A stretch of 46,468 nt of DNA, taken from NCBI GenBank assembly GCA_019873625.1, contig JAIOAW010000020.1:1-46468 (forward strand). The letters are read 5' to 3'. The stretch comes from Chloroflexota bacterium (GTDB taxonomy: Bacteria > Chloroflexota > Anaerolineae > UBA1429). Positions 44,451-46,468 of the stretch are shown here, one piece after another (within the stretch, counting starts at the first letter, position 1; every line of letters starts with the position of its first letter). The notes beneath the pieces were generated by a model. That model had not been told where the DNA came from and made no database searches. It saw only the letters and a list, made by a program, of their open reading frames with translations. Made by a program: the position numbers and the translations under genes.

Positions 44451-45317
44451 TCACCTTTCCAAAATTCGGGCGAGCCTCCCCAGCAGGCCCTCCATCAGGC
44501 GCACGAGCACCGGCATCGCCCGCTCCCCGGCCGCTAGCACCTGCTCATGCGTCGTCTCTTCCTCCAGCCGGCGGGCCAAGGAATCGGGCGCCACATTCGT
44601 GATGAGCGAAAGGCCCAAGACGCGCATCCCGCTGTGGCGCGCCACCACCACCTCCGGCGCGGTGGACATCCCCACCGCATCCGCGCCGATGGCGCGCAAA
44701 AAGCGCACCTCGGCGGGCGTCTCAAAACTTGGGCCGCCCACCATAGCATACACCCCCTCGAGCAGCCTCACGCCTTGGGCGCGGGCCTCGGCGCGCAACA
44801 GGTCGAGCAGGGCCGGATCATAAGCCGGAGACATATCGGGGAAGCGCGGCCCCAGGCGGTCATCGTTCGGCCCGCGCAGGGGGTTGTGCCCCGCCAGGCC
44901 GATGAGGTTGATATGATCCACAATGGCCATAATATCCCCAGGGCGCATCCCCCGGCGCACGCCGCCGGCGGCGTTCGTCACGATGAGCACCTCGGCGCCC
45001 ATAGCCCGCAGGGCGCGGATGGGAAGGGTGATCTCAGCGGCGCTATGCCCCTCGTAAAAGTGCACGCGCCCCTGCATCATCGCCACCTCGAGGCCGCCAA
45101 AGCGGCCGAACACCAAACGCCCACTGTGGCCAGGCACCGTGGGTTTGACGAAATGGGGAATCTCCTCGAAGGGGAAAGCGTGCGCCTCCAGGGCGCGCTC
45201 GGCCACGCCGCTGAACCCGGAACCGAGCACCATCCCCACGCGGGGCCGATAGGGCGTGCGCGCCCGAAGGTAGTCGGCCGCTTCTTGGACGGTTTCAAGC
45301 GTGATCGCATCCACCAT
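44451..45317 (-). CDS. Purine nucleoside phosphorylase, trimeric type
   Basis: Splits inosine or guanosine (and deoxy forms) with phosphate to the base and ribose-1-phosphate for purine salvage. The 288-residue length and motifs fit the low-molecular-mass trimeric class: GSGFSG (phosphate loop), VPGHSGRLVFG, MQGRVHFYEGHS, VTNAAGGVRRGM, GGPSFETPAEVR and GADAVGMSTAPEVV. An MTAP-like role is possible but less likely. AGGAGAG lies 12 bases before the ATG, a long spacing. The gene follows a terminator-like hairpin after the xer gene. Confidence 0.93.
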   Translation of the reverse strand: MVDAITLETVQEAADYLRARTPYRPRVGMVLGSGFSGVAERALEAHAFPFEEIPHFVKPTVPGHSGRLVFGRFGGLEVAMMQGRVHFYEGHSAAEITLPIRALRAMGAEVLIVTNAAGGVRRGMRPGDIMAIVDHINLIGLAGHNPLRGPNDDRLGPRFPDMSPAYDPALLDLLRAEARAQGVRLLEGVYAMVGGPSFETPAEVRFLRAIGADAVGMSTAPEVVVARHSGMRVLGLSLITNVAPDSLARRLEEETTHEQVLAAGERAMPVLVRLMEGLLGRLARILER

Positions 45318-45336
45318 TGGGCCTGGGCACTCTCCT

Positions 45337-45373
45337 AAAAGGCCCGGCGGAGTAACGGGCGCTCAGCCGGGCC
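45337..45373 (-). terminator. Terminator-like hairpin after the recombinase gene
   Basis: On the minus strand, GGCCCGG (45367-45373) pairs with CCGGGCC (45341-45347), followed by TTTT at 45337-45340. The T-run touches the ribosome site of the phosphorylase gene. Confidence 0.7.
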
Positions 45374-45394
45374 AGGTTTTGCGAAACGAGCCTT

Positions 45395-46303
45395 TTATCG
45401 GGTGCGCGGGCGGCCTTCGCTTCGAAGCCCAGGCTCCTCTTGGCCGATCTGCGCGTAGAGTTGCGTCGTCGAGACGTTGGCATGCCCCAGCAGGCCCTGC
45501 ACCTCGCGCAAATCGGCCCCGCTGGAGAGCCGATGCGCCGCAAAGGAGTGGCGCAAGGTGTGTGGAGTTACAGGGGAGGTAATGCCCGCCTCTTCGGCAT
45601 ATTTCTTGATGATGAGCCACAGCCCTTGGCGCGTGAGGCGGCGCCCCCGATGGTTCAAAAAGAGCGCCGGCTCCTCCCGGCCGGCCCGGCGCAGGAGCCG
45701 CTCGCGGCTCTGCTCCAAGTAGGCCCGCAGGGCCTCCGCCGCCCGCCGATAGATGGGGATGAGGTGTTGGCGCGTTTTGCCCACGCGGTTGGCACAGTGA
45801 ACGCACCCCTCCGCCAGGTTGATATCCTCCACGTTGAGGGCCACCACCTCGCTCACGCGCATCCCCGTAGCATAGAGGAGTTCGAGAAGGGCGCAATCGC
45901 GCAGGCCGCGCGCCGAATGATCCTTCGCCGGCGCGTTGAGCAGGCGCTCCACCTCCTCTTGCGAGATGGCCGTGGGGAGATACTTGCGCACCTTGGGGGA
46001 ATCCAGCGTGGCGCTGGGATCATTTTGCACCAATTGCTGGTCTAACAGGTAGCGGAAGAAGGACTTGGTAGCGGCCACCTTGCGCGCCACGGTGGCCGAA
46101 GCGTATTCGTGATCGTTGCGCAGGCATTCCACATAGGCGGCGAGGTGATCGTGGTTCACCTCGCCCCAAGAGGAGACGTTCATCCTCTCCCATAGAAACT
46201 CGAGGAACTGCCCTAGGTCATTGCGGTAGGCGATGATCGTATTGTTGGAATATCCCTTACCCTCCTGCAACGAATCCAAAAACGCCTCGATCTGCTCTCG
46301 CAT
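45395..46303 (-). CDS. Tyrosine recombinase XerC/XerD type
   Basis: A site-specific recombinase of 302 residues, the usual Xer length, probably for resolving chromosome dimers at dif. The N-terminal SAM-like core-binding domain covers about 1-90. Catalytic residues are all present: Arg149 (TGMRVSEV), Lys176 (VGKTRQH), His248 and Arg251 (HTLRHSF), His274 (LGHANVSTT) and Tyr283. ATG 46303 follows GAGGAG. There is no sign of an integron or phage around it, so a housekeeping role is favoured; XerC and XerD cannot be told apart here. Confidence 0.92.
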   Translation of the reverse strand: MREQIEAFLDSLQEGKGYSNNTIIAYRNDLGQFLEFLWERMNVSSWGEVNHDHLAAYVECLRNDHEYASATVARKVAATKSFFRYLLDQQLVQNDPSATLDSPKVRKYLPTAISQEEVERLLNAPAKDHSARGLRDCALLELLYATGMRVSEVVALNVEDINLAEGCVHCANRVGKTRQHLIPIYRRAAEALRAYLEQSRERLLRRAGREEPALFLNHRGRRLTRQGLWLIIKKYAEEAGITSPVTPHTLRHSFAAHRLSSGADLREVQGLLGHANVSTTQLYAQIGQEEPGLRSEGRPRTR

Positions 46304-46346
46304 GACTGGTCTCCTCGCGTTTCTTGGCAGTGAACTTGCATCTTTT

Positions 46347-46374
46347 ATTTTAGCACCACTTTGCATAAGGGCAA
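46347..46374 (-). promoter_or_regulatory. xer promoter TTGCCC - 16 bp - TAAAAT
   Basis: On the minus strand, TTGCCC (46369-46374), a 16-bp spacer and TAAAAT (46347-46352), about 45 bases before the recombinase start. Confidence 0.6.
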
Positions 46375-46452
46375 AAGCAAGGGGTGCGACCGCGCGAAAG
46401 GGCTGCGACACACTGTATTACCCGCCTTCTCTCTCGGCACCTGCGGGTGCAT

Positions 46453-46468
46453 AGATCGGAAGAGCACA
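46453..46468 (+). other. Illumina adapter remnant at the contig end
   Basis: The last 16 bases, AGATCGGAAGAGCACA, are identical to the start of the TruSeq read adapter. They are not genomic, and the sequence should be trimmed at 46452. Confidence 0.95.

Noticed and set aside
45395-46303. Tyrosine recombinase as a sign of an integrated mobile element
   Set aside because: Its length and all catalytic residues fit housekeeping XerC/XerD; no att repeats, tRNA target, phage or integron genes are seen nearby.

Overview
The window is a GC-rich, densely coding bacterial segment of 46,468 bases with 33 protein genes that I accept and no rRNA or tRNA gene. Gene content points to a member of the Chloroflexota, probably Anaerolineae-related. 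The signs are an archaeal-type thiolase / HMG-CoA synthase / DUF35 set joined to a class II HMG-CoA reductase, surface proteins with Thr-Pro-rich linkers, a GTP-type PEP carboxykinase, and T-box leaders on valS and ileS. The phylum call is inference from gene content, not a phylogeny. The last 16 bases match the start of the Illumina TruSeq adapter, so the right edge is the end of an assembled draft or metagenome contig and not biology.

Left part (1-9110, mostly + strand): a block of short hairpin modules (1-251); a four-gene operon that takes acetyl-CoA to mevalonate (360-4297); an operon with a nucleotide-sugar epimerase, a beta-propeller lipoprotein and an enolase-superfamily dehydratase (4406-8083); and a single membrane-anchored protein with a Thr-Pro linker. 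Next (9122-12660, - strand) come pckG with a leader of about 200 bases holding a perfect hairpin, and a small operon PadR regulator - NifX-like protein - 37-residue Arg/Trp-rich peptide - DUF5320 protein. That operon is controlled by a clear promoter with a 21-bp palindrome just downstream of its -10 box.

Middle part (12755-25104): valS behind a T-box with a GTC specifier, a YtxH-type protein, a ceramidase-like hydrolase and a histidine phosphatase; then, on the - strand, SEC-C protein - HAD phosphatase - galactokinase, and ileS behind a T-box with an ATC specifier. The IleRS carries GVHH where the class I HIGH motif should be.

Phosphate region (25120-31953, - strand): phoB-phoR-pstS-pstC-pstA-pstB, without phoU. 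Five 11-bp direct repeats (a Pho box) end exactly 10 bp before the -10 box of pstS, and an 11-bp-stem hairpin separates pstS from pstC. The genes form a self-contained sensor, regulator and high-affinity phosphate uptake unit.

Right part (31971-46468): FmdB-type zinc ribbon protein and tgt (queuosine), proS converging on tgt, a metallo-beta-lactamase-fold hydrolase, scpA - dTDP-glucose dehydratase - a phosphate-binding-like lipoprotein, a GT39-like membrane glycosyltransferase, an FGGY sugar kinase facing a sugar isomerase/epimerase, purine nucleoside phosphorylase with a Thr-Pro-linker membrane protein, and a XerC/D recombinase. Promoters across the window follow one pattern: a TTGACR-like -35, usually 17 bp, and a -10 close to TACAAT/TATAAT. 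Together with strong AGGAGG-type ribosome sites, this pattern was used to choose many starts.
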